Position numbers and translations under genes: made by a program. The notes under the pieces are model-generated. The model did no database searches. It saw only the letters and a list, made by a program, of their open reading frames with translations, and was not told the DNA's origin. Positions 14,169 through 23,470 of a stretch of DNA of 34,707 nt are shown one piece after another. Source of the stretch: Candidatus Fibrimonadaceae bacterium (lineage in GTDB: Bacteria > Fibrobacterota > Fibrobacteria > Fibrobacterales > Fibrobacteraceae). The stretch covers positions 1 to 34,707 of the forward strand of contig JAITFP010000042.1 of NCBI GenBank assembly GCA_031281275.1, given 5' to 3'. Numbering within the stretch: position 1 is the stretch's first letter; each line of letters begins with the position of its first letter.

Positions 14169-16874
14169 ATGAAAAAACTCGTTAAAATTCTCGCCGTTCT
14201 GGTAGCTCTCTTTGTTGTTGCTCTTGTTGCCGCATTTTTTGTGGTTAAGAGCAAATTCCCTCCTGAAAAAATCCAAGCCCTTGTTGAAGAACAAGCAAGC
14301 AATATTCTAAAGCGAGAGGTTAAAGTTGGCGGAGCAGGCTTAAGTTTGCTGCCACTTGGCGTTCAATTAAAAGAATTAAAAATTGCAAATAACCCTGGAA
14401 ATGGATTTAGCAAAGAACCTCTTGTGAATTTGCCACTTGCTGTGGTTAAAATAGATTTAACAAAACTTTTGATTTTTCAAGTTGCCGTGGACAAAATTTC
14501 CATTGAAAACTTAACTTTGCTTTACGAAGTTATGCCAGATGGCAGAACCTCAATAGACGGTTTGGGCGGAGAACCAGATACCAAAGCTAAGAAAGACACT
14601 GCAAAACTAGATTTGTCAAAAATTGAATTACCGGGGTCTTTTGCTTTGAATTCTTTTCAAATAAAAAATGCCAAGATTGTATTCAACGACCGCTCTCAAA
14701 AGAGAAAAATCATTTTGGGCAGCTTAAATTTAAACACCAAACTTTCCCTTAACAAAACTCTTGAAAACGTAAAAACCTCAACCTCATTAACCTTAAAAGA
14801 AATTTCCATGGAAGATGCTGGTCTTGGTGTTCGCAAAGGTGGCATAAGCATATTTTTGAATACAGATGTAAATGCAAATGTACGTGCTCAACACTTGGAT
14901 ATTAAAAATTTCTCCGCAGGCTTGCAGTCCATAAAAATAAACGCAAGCGGAACAATAGACAGATTTATGGAAGACATAAAAGTTGTGGACTTGAAAGTTG
15001 AATCAAATCAAATAAATTTGGCAGAACTCATAAAAGAAATTCCCGCTGGAATAAATCCTGAAATTTCAAAAGTGAAAGCAAGCGGAACGCTTGCTTTCAA
15101 TGCTGCGGTTAAAGGGACAATACTTCCAAATAAATCTCCTCCGTTAAACGGAAGTTTGGTTTTGAGCAACATTGCTATTAACCATAGCGATTTGCCAGCC
15201 GGAGTTGCTTCTTTAACGGGAAATATAGCTTTCACAGAAAAAACCATGAGCATAAAACCATTTTCATTCCAGCTTGCCGGGCAGCCAACAAGCGTTTTAT
15301 TGGAAGCTAGCAATTTGCTGTCTCCGCAGCCAAGTTTAGACAATTTGTCGGTAAATGCAAAATTAGATTTGGGCGTTTTGTTTACGCTGGCAAACAAAAT
15401 TGTCTCCATTCAAGAACTCAGCGCGCTCACAGGCAAAATAGAAGCTGTCATTGGAGCAAAGGGCATTTTGGATCCGACTAATCCACAAAAACTTTCCGTT
15501 AATGGCAATGTGAGCTTGCAAAACATAGTTGCCAAAACTCCATTAATTCCAGATGCAGTTTCAGTGAATGGCGTAGTTAAATTTTCAAACACAGAAATTT
15601 CTGTTGACCCATCTGTTCAAATTGGAAGATCAGACGTAAAAGTGAGGGTTGCTGTAATGGATTATTTGGCAATGGTAATGCCTAGGCTTGCGGCAGGCAA
15701 AAAAACGAATATAAATGTGAATGTAAATTCTTCTAATTTAGATTTAGACCGTTTGCTCCCGCCAAGTGATGCCACAAAACCGCCAAAAGAAGATGATATT
15801 CCAATGGAAATTTATCCCGAACTTCCAGATGTGGTTGCAAACATAAATGTAAATTTAGCAAACACGGTATTTCGTTATTTAACTCTTTCCGATTTCAATT
15901 TGGGAATAAATTTTGCAAACAACAGGGCAAATGTGGTAGGCAAAGGAAGATTATATACAGGTGGCTTTAATACAAATGTGGCTGTGGACCTGAGCAACAG
16001 AAAATCTGCGGACGTGAAACTTGCGTTAAACGTGGACAGAGTTGAGGCAAATGATTTTATAACCAACGGAAGAAAAAATATTTCTGGGGAATCTGAAATG
16101 GCAAAGCAAATTCGGAATTTAGACAATACCGTTTTTGGAAAATTCAGTATGAAAATGAATGTCAACACCAAAGGCTTGCCGCAAAAATTTGTGGATAATT
16201 TAACTGGTCCAATTTCTGTGCAAATTTCAAATGGAAGCTTAAGAGGCTCAAAAATGCTTGGAAGCGTTGGCGATGGTCTTTCAAAATTTGAAATTGCCGG
16301 CAGAAAAGTTTTGAACCCTCCTATAACTAACAAAGGGGATATGAGCTTTGATGATTTGAAGGCAGAATTTGAAGCGAGAAATGGGCAGCTTTTGGTTAAG
16401 GATTTTGATATAAATGCCAGATCTCTCGGCTTGCTTGCTTTCACTGGCGCAGTTGGTTTTGATGGCATTTTAAAATTGAATCTTCAAAATACCCTGAGTC
16501 AGGCAATAAGCTCCAATTTAAACAACATAACAAAAACAAGCCCAGTTTCGCTTTATCAAAAAGATTCAAAAGGAAATGCGCTTTTATTCTTCAACATTGG
16601 CGGTACTCTTGGAGACCCAAAGGTAACTTTTGATGCTAGCAAAAACAGCAGTCCCGTGGGTGAACTTAAAGATAAGGCAAGCGCAAAAATAAACGAAGCC
16701 AAAGACATAGCCGCCGCAAAAATAAACGAAGAAAAAGCAAAATTAGAAGAAAAGAAAAAAGAACTTGAAGCCAAAGCCAAAGCCGAAGCCGAAGCGAAAA
16801 AGAAAGAAGCAACAGCAAAGGCAAAAGATGCCATAACCGACAAAGCCAAGGGCTTTTTTAAAGGGAAAAAATGA
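14169..16874 (+). CDS. AsmA family protein (outer-membrane/lipid transport type)
   Basis: This 901-residue protein has one N-terminal membrane helix (about residues 5-27) and then the AsmA signature: IQALVEEQASNILKREVKV and a repeated beta-sheet architecture across the rest, as in AsmA/TamB-like bridge proteins that move phospholipids between membranes. The C-terminal block around TGAVGFDGILKLNLQNTL is the AsmA-like C-terminal domain. After it comes an atypical tail of about 80 residues made almost entirely of K, E and A, ending KGFFKGKK, which should form a charged helix. A TATATTAA element at 14156-14163 may be a promoter, which would leave a very short leader. The stop lies three bases from the convergent phnW stop; there is no room for a separate terminator. 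Confidence 0.85.
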   Translation: MKKLVKILAVLVALFVVALVAAFFVVKSKFPPEKIQALVEEQASNILKREVKVGGAGLSLLPLGVQLKELKIANNPGNGFSKEPLVNLPLAVVKIDLTKLLIFQVAVDKISIENLTLLYEVMPDGRTSIDGLGGEPDTKAKKDTAKLDLSKIELPGSFALNSFQIKNAKIVFNDRSQKRKIILGSLNLNTKLSLNKTLENVKTSTSLTLKEISMEDAGLGVRKGGISIFLNTDVNANVRAQHLDIKNFSAGLQSIKINASGTIDRFMEDIKVVDLKVESNQINLAELIKEIPAGINPEISKVKASGTLAFNAAVKGTILPNKSPPLNGSLVLSNIAINHSDLPAGVASLTGNIAFTEKTMSIKPFSFQLAGQPTSVLLEASNLLSPQPSLDNLSVNAKLDLGVLFTLANKIVSIQELSALTGKIEAVIGAKGILDPTNPQKLSVNGNVSLQNIVAKTPLIPDAVSVNGVVKFSNTEISVDPSVQIGRSDVKVRVAVMDYLAMVMPRLAAGKKTNINVNVNSSNLDLDRLLPPSDATKPPKEDDIPMEIYPELPDVVANINVNLANTVFRYLTLSDFNLGINFANNRANVVGKGRLYTGGFNTNVAVDLSNRKSADVKLALNVDRVEANDFITNGRKNISGESEMAKQIRNLDNTVFGKFSMKMNVNTKGLPQKFVDNLTGPISVQISNGSLRGSKMLGSVGDGLSKFEIAGRKVLNPPITNKGDMSFDDLKAEFEARNGQLLVKDFDINARSLGLLAFTGAVGFDGILKLNLQNTLSQAISSNLNNITKTSPVSLYQKDSKGNALLFFNIGGTLGDPKVTFDASKNSSPVGELKDKASAKINEAKDIAAAKINEEKAKLEEKKKELEAKAKAEAEAKKKEATAKAKDAITDKAKGFFKGKK

Positions 16875-16877
16875 GAC

Positions 16878-17978
16878 TTACATTTCATTTTCAATCACCT
16901 CCAACAGTCTCATTATATCCTTAGGATATACCTCTCCAATATTGCCAATCCGGAAAGTATCTGCTTGCGAGATTTTTCCCGGATATAATACAAAACCGAG
17001 TTTTTTCATAGTTTTATAAAAATTGCCAAAATTGAAATTTGGATTTGGATATAAAAAAGAGGTGATTATGGGAGACTGCAACTCTTTTGGCAAAAGAGGT
17101 TTAAAGCCAAGTTCTCTCATTCCATTAGAGAGCAACAACTGATTTTTGCAGTATCTTATATAGCGAACCTCTATGCCGCCTTCCGCTTCCAATTCATCTA
17201 GGGCTTGGTAAAATGCCCTTACTATATGCGTGGGAGAGGTATAACGCCATTTTCCAGAATTGTCCATTTCCTTCCACTGCCCATATAAATCCAAACACAA
17301 GGAGCGAGCATTGTCCTTGCATTTTAGCAATTCCTCTGTTTTGGCAATAACAAAGGCAAAGCCCGGAACTCCTTGAATGCACTTGTTAGCAGAGCTAATC
17401 AAAAAATCAATTTCGTAATCTGCTATATCAAATGGTATTCCGCCAAAAGAACTCATAGCATCTAAAATGAAAATATTTCCGTGTTCTTTAACCACTTTGG
17501 CAATTTCTGGGAGCGGATTGAGCATACCAGTTGTTGTTTCGCAATGAACCAGTGCCGTGTGAGTAATGTCTGGATTTTCTCCGAGAAGTTTTGCCAGAAT
17601 TTCCGGTTTTGGTGCTTCGGTTTCAAAGCAGGAATATACTATATGGTTGAGTTTCAATACTTTTGCCATAATTGCCATTCGGTCGCCATAAGCACCATTG
17701 GTTATAACCAGCAATTTGCCGTTTTGCGGCACCACAGAGCCTAGTGTAGCTTCAACCGAAAAAGAACCGCTGCCCTGCATTAGCACGGCTGTATAGTCTT
17801 CAACTTTTTTAGATGCGAGTGCCACCAAGCGGCGGCGAATATTTTGAACAATATCCTCGTTATAATCTGCATCCCAAGTACACCAGTCTCTGAGCAAAGC
17901 ATTCCTAACGGATTTTGAAGTTGAGAGAGGTCCCGGCGTTAAAAGCAAATATGGATTATCAGGTATAAATTCGTACAT
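16878..17978 (-). CDS. phnW: 2-aminoethylphosphonate-pyruvate transaminase
   Basis: This 366-residue PLP enzyme converts 2-aminoethylphosphonate and pyruvate to phosphonoacetaldehyde and alanine. It begins [18 protein letters not shown] and has [14 protein letters not shown] (cofactor phosphate contacts), [12 protein letters not shown], and the Schiff-base lysine Lys199 in [13 protein letters not shown]. Length and motifs match PhnW. An AAGGAGGAG site overlapping the phnX stop region precedes the ATG; the gap to phnX is four bases. It is the last gene of the phosphonate cluster and works directly with phnX. Confidence 0.95.
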   Translation of the reverse strand: MYEFIPDNPYLLLTPGPLSTSKSVRNALLRDWCTWDADYNEDIVQNIRRRLVALASKKVEDYTAVLMQGSGSFSVEATLGSVVPQNGKLLVITNGAYGDRMAIMAKVLKLNHIVYSCFETEAPKPEILAKLLGENPDITHTALVHCETTTGMLNPLPEIAKVVKEHGNIFILDAMSSFGGIPFDIADYEIDFLISSANKCIQGVPGFAFVIAKTEELLKCKDNARSLCLDLYGQWKEMDNSGKWRYTSPTHIVRAFYQALDELEAEGGIEVRYIRYCKNQLLLSNGMRELGFKPLLPKELQSPIITSFLYPNPNFNFGNFYKTMKKLGFVLYPGKISQADTFRIGNIGEVYPKDIMRLLEVIENEM

Positions 17979-17982
17979 ATCG

Positions 17983-18708
17983 CTAAACTCCTCCTTTTTG
18001 GTTAAGTGATTTTATCAAAGCTGGCAATGCGCCTATATCTTCAATAACATAGTCTGCTCCGGCTTTCATATATTTTTGCCTTGAGATTTTTTCGCTTCCA
18101 TTCAAAGCGAGCATACTGGAACCTTTCAATATGCCCACGCATATACATCCTGCATTTTTTCCCTCTTGCATATCAACTTCTGTATCGCCAATTTTTAGCA
18201 CATTATGTATGGATGCTATGCCAAGTTTTTCCAAATTGTGCCAAATCATATACGGGTAGGGACGCCCCACCCCTCTGCAATCGTCAGGGCAAATTACGCA
18301 ATCTGGTGCATAGCCTTTTTCTTTTGCGAGTGGTACAACCACATTCATCATAGCTTGAGTGTAGCCAGTGGTTGAGCCTATTGCCACTCCCATTTCTCGA
18401 ATTTGCTGGGCAGCTTCAATAACCCCAGGCAAAGGGTCGGCGTGTTTGCCTAATACTTCAAAAAGTGCTGGTTCAAAATGGGCATAGATTTTACCAACAT
18501 CTTCTTGCGTATAAGAACGCCCCATATTTTCCAGCATTTTTTCAATATGCTTTAGTTTGGGAAGCCCCATTGGCGCACGGGTTTCTTCTATGCTCGCTTT
18601 TATTCCAAAAGCTTCAAAAGCAGCAATAAAAGCATTTACCGGAGCAAAGCTCCCATAATCCACCGTTGTTCCTGCCCAATCCAGAATAATTGCATCTATC
18701 CTGTTCAT
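17983..18708 (-). CDS. phnX: Phosphonoacetaldehyde hydrolase (phosphonatase)
   Basis: This 241-residue HAD-family enzyme cleaves the C-P bond of phosphonoacetaldehyde, giving acetaldehyde and phosphate. The nucleophile is Asp10 in [12 protein letters not shown]. The Schiff-base lysine is Lys51 in MGLPKLKHI, which distinguishes phosphonatase from other HAD proteins. [11 protein letters not shown] and [12 protein letters not shown] are the later HAD motifs. The ATG follows the permease TAG directly, with GGAG nine bases upstream. It is slightly shorter than the B. cereus enzyme (about 267). With phnW it forms a complete 2-aminoethylphosphonate degradation pathway. Confidence 0.95.
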   Translation of the reverse strand: MNRIDAIILDWAGTTVDYGSFAPVNAFIAAFEAFGIKASIEETRAPMGLPKLKHIEKMLENMGRSYTQEDVGKIYAHFEPALFEVLGKHADPLPGVIEAAQQIREMGVAIGSTTGYTQAMMNVVVPLAKEKGYAPDCVICPDDCRGVGRPYPYMIWHNLEKLGIASIHNVLKIGDTEVDMQEGKNAGCICVGILKGSSMLALNGSEKISRQKYMKAGADYVIEDIGALPALIKSLNQKGGV

Positions 18709-20361
18709 CTACGTTTTCTCCTTTATTATGTGATACAACATTCGTACTGCAACATTTATTATGAGTATCAATAAACTCATAGCTGCTGCCTGGCTTATGT
18801 CTCCTGCTTCTTCCATGTGGGTAATTGCAATTGCGGCTATTTTGAAATTTGCGCTATACAAAAAAACTATTGCCGAAACAGTTACCATAGAATTGACAAA
18901 AAAATACATTGCTATTTCGGCAATGGCATGAGTGGATAATGGAACGCTCACGCGAAAAAAAGTTTGCCAACGTGGAATGTTCATACTCTCTGCAACCATT
19001 TCAAATTCCCTGTCAAGTTTTTTCAAAGCTCCGGTTGCCGTTAAATAAGGAACAGAAAAATAGTGAATGATATTTGAAAGCACGAGTATTATAATTGTGC
19101 CGTAAATAAAATGCAAATGATTGCTCCCAGAATTAAAGAAAAATATGAAGGAAACTCCAATAACCATACCAGGCACGGCAAGAGGCAAAAGCGAAAGCAA
19201 TTTTCCACATTTTGTCAAAATTCCAAAGCCTTCGGATTTTTCCATCATATACGCATATACGAAAACAAAAATAGAACCAAAAACAGCAGAAGCAACACTC
19301 ATCAACACGGAATTGAAAAAGCAACCTATGCCTCCATTTGACTGATTAAAGATAAAATGTTTTAAAGTGAGGCTTAAATCGTAAGGATAATAAGTTGTAA
19401 ATGCTCCTATAAAAAGCGAGATTATCAAAAATATAAAGAATGTAGCTATAAATCCACAGAACAGAAAAAACGCTGCATCGCGAACAGGATTTTTGCTAAT
19501 TGTGAGTGGAATAGTTTTTGAATTGAGCGTACTGGTATTTTTATTTGACACAAAACGCCCAGTGATAAATGAAATGATAGCAGGAATAAGCAGCAGGGTA
19601 CCCACCACCGCACCCATATTCATATTGAACTGCCCAGCGATTTGCTTGTAAATATCGGTGGCGAGCACATTGTAATTCCCACCTATGACTTTTGGCGCAC
19701 CAAAATCGGTAAATGCAAGAGTGAAGCAAACAAAAATGGTATTCACAACCGTATATTTCATTTCGGGCAGAGTTACGTGCAAAAATTGCTTCAAAGGTTT
19801 TACTCCCATAACTTCGCAGGCTTCGTACAATCTGCCGTCAACATATTCAAGAGCGACGAGAAACAGCAAAAAAGCCTGAGGAAATGTATAGATAATTTCA
19901 GAAATTATAATTCCATTGCGCCCATAAAGTTCAATATCAAAACCGAGGCGTGTGATAATCCCTTGCCTTCCAAATATATACACCAAACCAAGTGCGTGAA
20001 CCACCGTTGGAATAAAAATAGGAACCAAGGCGATATATTTAAAAAAACTTTTTCCAAAAATATTGGTACGCGTTATGGCATAAGCGTAGAGAAAACCGAA
20101 TGCGGTACTAAAAATTGTTGTAACAAGTGATATATCTATAGTATTCCAAACTGAAACGCTGAGCGATGGATTGCCAAAATAACTTTTATAGTTGGTAAAT
20201 CCAGCAAAGGCACCGTTTTCTCCGGTAAACGCTTTTGAAAAAAGAGTTCCGAGCGGGAAAACAAATGAAATTGTGAAAATAGCGAGGATAAACAGCAATA
20301 CACAGAACTGCGCTGTATTAAAGCGAGCAAGACCCCTTTTAATTGAATACGCTGTTACCAT
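18709..20361 (-). CDS. 2-aminoethylphosphonate ABC transporter permease (fused pair)
   Basis: This protein of about 550 residues has about 12 membrane helices in two homologous halves, like the iron/2-aminoethylphosphonate permeases in which two permease domains are fused. EAA-type loops are visible in both halves (DGRLYEACEVMGVKPLKQFLHVTLPE, shown in part: YEACEVMGV; and LDREFEMVAESMNIPRW). The frame can begin at TTG 20391, but a Pho-box promoter with a -7 element at 20380-20387 would start transcription downstream of that codon. I therefore choose ATG 20361 (MVTAYSIKRG). Neighbouring binding protein, ATPase and phnXW define the substrate as 2-aminoethylphosphonate. There is no Shine-Dalgarno sequence. 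Confidence 0.85.
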   Translation of the reverse strand: MVTAYSIKRGLARFNTAQFCVLLFILAIFTISFVFPLGTLFSKAFTGENGAFAGFTNYKSYFGNPSLSVSVWNTIDISLVTTIFSTAFGFLYAYAITRTNIFGKSFFKYIALVPIFIPTVVHALGLVYIFGRQGIITRLGFDIELYGRNGIIISEIIYTFPQAFLLFLVALEYVDGRLYEACEVMGVKPLKQFLHVTLPEMKYTVVNTIFVCFTLAFTDFGAPKVIGGNYNVLATDIYKQIAGQFNMNMGAVVGTLLLIPAIISFITGRFVSNKNTSTLNSKTIPLTISKNPVRDAAFFLFCGFIATFFIFLIISLFIGAFTTYYPYDLSLTLKHFIFNQSNGGIGCFFNSVLMSVASAVFGSIFVFVYAYMMEKSEGFGILTKCGKLLSLLPLAVPGMVIGVSFIFFFNSGSNHLHFIYGTIIILVLSNIIHYFSVPYLTATGALKKLDREFEMVAESMNIPRWQTFFRVSVPLSTHAIAEIAMYFFVNSMVTVSAIVFLYSANFKIAAIAITHMEEAGDISQAAAMSLLILIINVAVRMLYHIIKEKT

Positions 20362-20379
20362 AACGATAATTGATATTAC

Positions 20380-20425
20380 TAAAAATACCAATTAAGTGTT
20401 AAGGTTTGATTAAGGCTTGGTAAAG
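20380..20425 (-). promoter_or_regulatory. Pho-box promoter upstream of permease-phnX-phnW
   Basis: On the minus strand three 7-bp direct repeats lie exactly 11 bp apart: CTTTACC (20425-20419), CTTAATC (20414-20408), CTTAACA (20403-20397), each separated by 4 bp. This is the layout of PhoB/PhoP boxes. Nine bases after the third repeat comes TATTTTTA (20387-20380), a match of seven of eight to the TA-N2-TTTG promoter element of the Bacteroidetes/Fibrobacter group. The same spacing is found upstream of the binding protein gene. The box starts five bases after the epimerase stop codon. It implies phosphate-starvation control and a second start of transcription inside the cluster. Confidence 0.65.
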
Positions 20426-20429
20426 TTTT

Positions 20430-21383
20430 TTATACGTTCTTTACTACCGCTTTCAAACTTTCTTCTAATTTGAATTTAGGTTCCCAGCCTGTATGTGCTT
20501 TTATCTTATCAAAACTGCCTATGATAATTCTGTTGTCAAGGGGGCGGACTCTTTTTGGGTCTGTTTCGGTTATCACTTGAACGCCAAAAATTTTTGCTAG
20601 CAAATCAACTACATCTTTCAATGAATGACCTTTGCCGCTGCATACATTATATAGCTCGCCAGATTTGCCGTCTTTAAGCAGGGCAAAATAAGCGTTTACA
20701 ACATCGCGAACATCTATAAAATCTCTTATAACTGTTATATCTCCTGTTATAAGTTTAATTTCACGCAATCCTTGTTTAACGCCTTCTGATATTTGCTTTG
20801 CAAAACTCGGTATTGCAAAATCTGTGCGCTGCCTTGTGCCAATATGATTAAAAGAGCGGGTTAAAATAATATCTAGTTTGTAGGCATCCACATAGCATTT
20901 AGAAAGCATTTCTTGGCTAACGCGTGCAACGGCGTAAGGATTTGCTGGGTGCAAAAGTGTGTCTTCTTTTAACGGAAGGGAAGATTCTTTTACATTGCCA
21001 TATTCTTCGCTGGAACCAACGGAGAGAATTCGGCAATTTATTTTATTGTGCCTTACAATTTCGGCTATGTTCAAGAATATGTTTGTGTTATTCAAAAAAC
21101 TTTCCAGCGGCATTTCCCAGCTTTTGCCTACACTTGAAAAACTTGCCAAATGCACAATGAAATCTGGGCTAAAAGAAACCATAGCTATTTCTAAAGCTCG
21201 GTATTCCAAAAGATTTAATTCAATAAAATTCAACTTAATATTCTCAAAAGAATATTCCTTTGCTTCCTGTGAAATTTTTAAGTCCAAACCGAGGACCTCG
21301 GCTTTTTCTCCAAATTCGTTCAGGCGTTCCAAAAAATGATACGCCACAAATCCACCAATGCCTGTTACCAAATATTTTTTCAT
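20430..21383 (-). CDS. NAD-dependent sugar epimerase/reductase (GDP-4-keto-6-deoxymannose reductase-like)
   Basis: This 317-residue short-chain dehydrogenase of the extended type has TGIGGFVAYH (NAD(P) binding, from residue 7), DFIVHLASFSSVGKSW, GSSEEYG and NPYAVARVSQEML. The catalytic Tyr150 is present, but position 154 is Arg instead of the usual Lys; I recall this YxxxR form in some GDP-mannose dehydratase/Rmd-like proteins. SFNHIGTRQRTDFAIPSF also points to the GDP-6-deoxy-4-keto-mannose reductase group. It would supply a deoxysugar for surface glycans. It sits inside the phosphonate cluster, 22 bases after the ATPase and just before a Pho box, with no obvious link to phosphonate breakdown. 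Confidence 0.75.
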   Translation of the reverse strand: MKKYLVTGIGGFVAYHFLERLNEFGEKAEVLGLDLKISQEAKEYSFENIKLNFIELNLLEYRALEIAMVSFSPDFIVHLASFSSVGKSWEMPLESFLNNTNIFLNIAEIVRHNKINCRILSVGSSEEYGNVKESSLPLKEDTLLHPANPYAVARVSQEMLSKCYVDAYKLDIILTRSFNHIGTRQRTDFAIPSFAKQISEGVKQGLREIKLITGDITVIRDFIDVRDVVNAYFALLKDGKSGELYNVCSGKGHSLKDVVDLLAKIFGVQVITETDPKRVRPLDNRIIIGSFDKIKAHTGWEPKFKLEESLKAVVKNV

Positions 21384-21405
21384 ATCTTGCGTAATATAGA
21401 ATTAT

Positions 21406-22389
21406 CTACGCAGAATATTTAACGGCATACTCCTCTGGTATTTTCAAAAAAAGCATGGTATCGCGTTGAAGTCTCATATTTTCCACGCGTTCCGAAGGCA
21501 AATCTATGAAAAATTCAGAATTTCCTTTTGTTATATAGCTGTGAATGCGGGTAAACGCTCCCTTGAATTCAAGTTCCTTTACCAAAGCCTTAATATCGTG
21601 AGGTTCCCAGTGTTCAACTACCTTGATTTTCTCAGGGCGAATACCACGCATAGCTTCTCCTTCATTGTAGAAGTTCATCGTACCTATAAAATCTGCAACA
21701 AAGCGAGAAGCTGGATAGTTATATATGGTATGAGGATTTGCAATTTGTTCTACCACGGCATTGTTCATAACAATTATTCTGTCTGCCATTGTTAGTGCCT
21801 CTTCTTGGTCGTGGGTTACCATAATGGTTGTGATGCCAATTTTGCGTTGGAGCGTACGTATTTCTGTGCGTAGTTTGGCGCGAACTTTGGCATCTAAGGC
21901 AGATAAAGGCTCGTCTAGCAAAAGATAAGACGGAGAAAGGGCTATTGCTCTTGCAATGGCTGTTCTCTGTTGCTGCCCACCGGATAATTGCCTTGGATAT
22001 TTATTTTGGTGCTCGCATAAATCAACCAAATTCAACATATCAAGGGCTTTCTTTTTTCTTTCGGCAGGAGTCATTTCTTTTTTCTGTTTTAAACCGAACA
22101 GGATATTTTCCAGCACAGTCATATTTGGAAAAAGAGCATAAGATTGAAACACTATTCCAAAATTCCGTTTTGAAGATGGGAGGAATGTGCTATCTCTGCC
22201 GTCAATGAAAATTTGCCCAGAATCCGCTGTTTCAAGCCCTGCTACTATTCGCAAAAGGGTTGTTTTTCCGCAACCCGAAGGACCTAGAATGCACACAAGC
22301 TCGCCTTGCTCAATATTTATGTTGATATTGTTCAAGACGGTTTGCGTACCGAAACTCTTGGTGATGTTTTTTATTTCTAGGAAACTCAT
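21406..22389 (-). CDS. 2-aminoethylphosphonate ABC transporter ATP-binding protein
   Basis: This 327-residue ABC ATPase has Walker A GPSGCGKTT (36-44), Q-loop in FQSYALFP, signature LSGGQQQR (135-142), Walker B LLLDE (156-160) and the switch histidine in MVTHDQEEAL. A C-terminal extension after about 230 (MRGIRPEKIKVV) is the TOBE-type domain of the spermidine/iron/phosphonate importers. Its ATG overlaps the binding protein stop by four bases, so the two are coupled. It would power the fused permease encoded two genes downstream. Confidence 0.9.
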   Translation of the reverse strand: MSFLEIKNITKSFGTQTVLNNININIEQGELVCILGPSGCGKTTLLRIVAGLETADSGQIFIDGRDSTFLPSSKRNFGIVFQSYALFPNMTVLENILFGLKQKKEMTPAERKKKALDMLNLVDLCEHQNKYPRQLSGGQQQRTAIARAIALSPSYLLLDEPLSALDAKVRAKLRTEIRTLQRKIGITTIMVTHDQEEALTMADRIIVMNNAVVEQIANPHTIYNYPASRFVADFIGTMNFYNEGEAMRGIRPEKIKVVEHWEPHDIKALVKELEFKGAFTRIHSYITKGNSEFFIDLPSERVENMRLQRDTMLFLKIPEEYAVKYSA

Positions 22390-23441
22390 TTTTTTGCCGA
22401 TTTAGCATCAAATAATGCCATCCATTTATTGAGAATTGCTTCTCTGTTGCTTGCGGTCCACGCAAAGTCGTTGTTTATAAGCTGCTTTATGGGGTCTGAA
22501 TTAAAGCCCTCGTAATTGCCGCCTTTGCCTGTGGAAATAATCGGGTAGCTTCTTTTGTAAGATTCCATAGCCGCATCGGAGATTGCCCAGTCCAAAAATG
22601 TTTTTGCCGCAGGATTGATATTTTTCTTTTTTATAAGAGCATTTGCTTCCATATCCCAGCCAGAGCCTTCTGTGGGGAACACGGTTATAACCGGAGCTCC
22701 TTTTTGTTTTTGGCTTATTCCTGCATAGCCAAAACTCACTCCCACCACACATTCGCCAGCCGCTGCCATTTTTGCGGGCTTTGAACCGGAGTGTACATAT
22801 TGATTCACGTTTTCGTGCAGTTTTGAAAGATAATCCCAACCGGCATTGGTATTTTTGTCTTTCAATTGCAACACGCCTGCAACCGTGAGAAAACCTGTGC
22901 CAGATGAATTTGGATTTGATATAACAATGTGACCTTTCAATTTTGGATTCAATAGGTCATTGTAAGAGCTTATATTCGCTGGTTCAAGCCCAAGTTTGGC
23001 GAGTTCCACGGTATTGACTATAAAGGCTGTTTCCCAAGCGGTGATGCCAACCCATGTTGGAACAGACTTGTTGGATTTGAATATAGGCAATATTCTTTCA
23101 ATTCCTTTTGGCACATAAGGCTCAAGTTGTTCGCGTTCATCCAAAACCAACATGGAAGAAGCTGCTGTACCCCATACCACATCTGCCTGCGGATTGTCTT
23201 TTTCTGCTATAAGCCTTGCGGTTATTATGCCAGTTGATTCACGTACAACATTTAATTTTATATTGGGATATTTTACATAAAACGATTTTAAATATTCTGT
23301 TACAAGCTCATCTTCCAAAGCTGTGTAAACGGTTATTGTCCCAGATTCTCGTGAATCTTTTCCTTGCTTGTCTTCTCTGCAATTGATTAAAAACAAAATT
23401 GTTGCACAGAACAAGATTAATATACAGTGATATACCTTCAT
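22386..23441 (-). CDS. 2-aminoethylphosphonate ABC transporter substrate-binding lipoprotein
   Basis: This 351-residue binding protein is of the iron/phosphonate class. The signal peptide ends in lipobox FLINC (Cys21), so it is lipid-anchored. TITVYTALEDELVTEYLKSF is the usual first strand and helix of this class; ADVVWGTAASSM and NPNSSGTGFLTVAGV line the ligand cleft. Substrate assignment rests on the adjacent ATPase, permease, phnX and phnW. The ATG has a strong GGGGAG site six bases upstream, and a Pho-box promoter lies 30-75 bases upstream. It is the first gene of the cluster. Confidence 0.88.
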   Translation of the reverse strand: MKVYHCILILFCATILFLINCREDKQGKDSRESGTITVYTALEDELVTEYLKSFYVKYPNIKLNVVRESTGIITARLIAEKDNPQADVVWGTAASSMLVLDEREQLEPYVPKGIERILPIFKSNKSVPTWVGITAWETAFIVNTVELAKLGLEPANISSYNDLLNPKLKGHIVISNPNSSGTGFLTVAGVLQLKDKNTNAGWDYLSKLHENVNQYVHSGSKPAKMAAAGECVVGVSFGYAGISQKQKGAPVITVFPTEGSGWDMEANALIKKKNINPAAKTFLDWAISDAAMESYKRSYPIISTGKGGNYEGFNSDPIKQLINNDFAWTASNREAILNKWMALFDAKSAKK

Positions 23442-23470
23442 ACTTTCTCCCCTTGTTGAATTTTACATAA

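Noticed and set aside
15875-16468. Minus-strand frame of 197 codons opposite the AsmA-like gene
   Set aside because: Antisense shadow caused by codon bias of the AsmA-like gene; no independent evidence.
16860-16890. Bidirectional terminator between the AsmA-like gene and phnW
   Set aside because: The two stop codons are three bases apart and no GC-rich inverted repeat with a T-run was found.
20362-20391. Longer permease start at TTG 20391
   Set aside because: It would lie upstream of the transcription start predicted from the Pho-box promoter and lacks a ribosome-binding site; kept only as an alternative.
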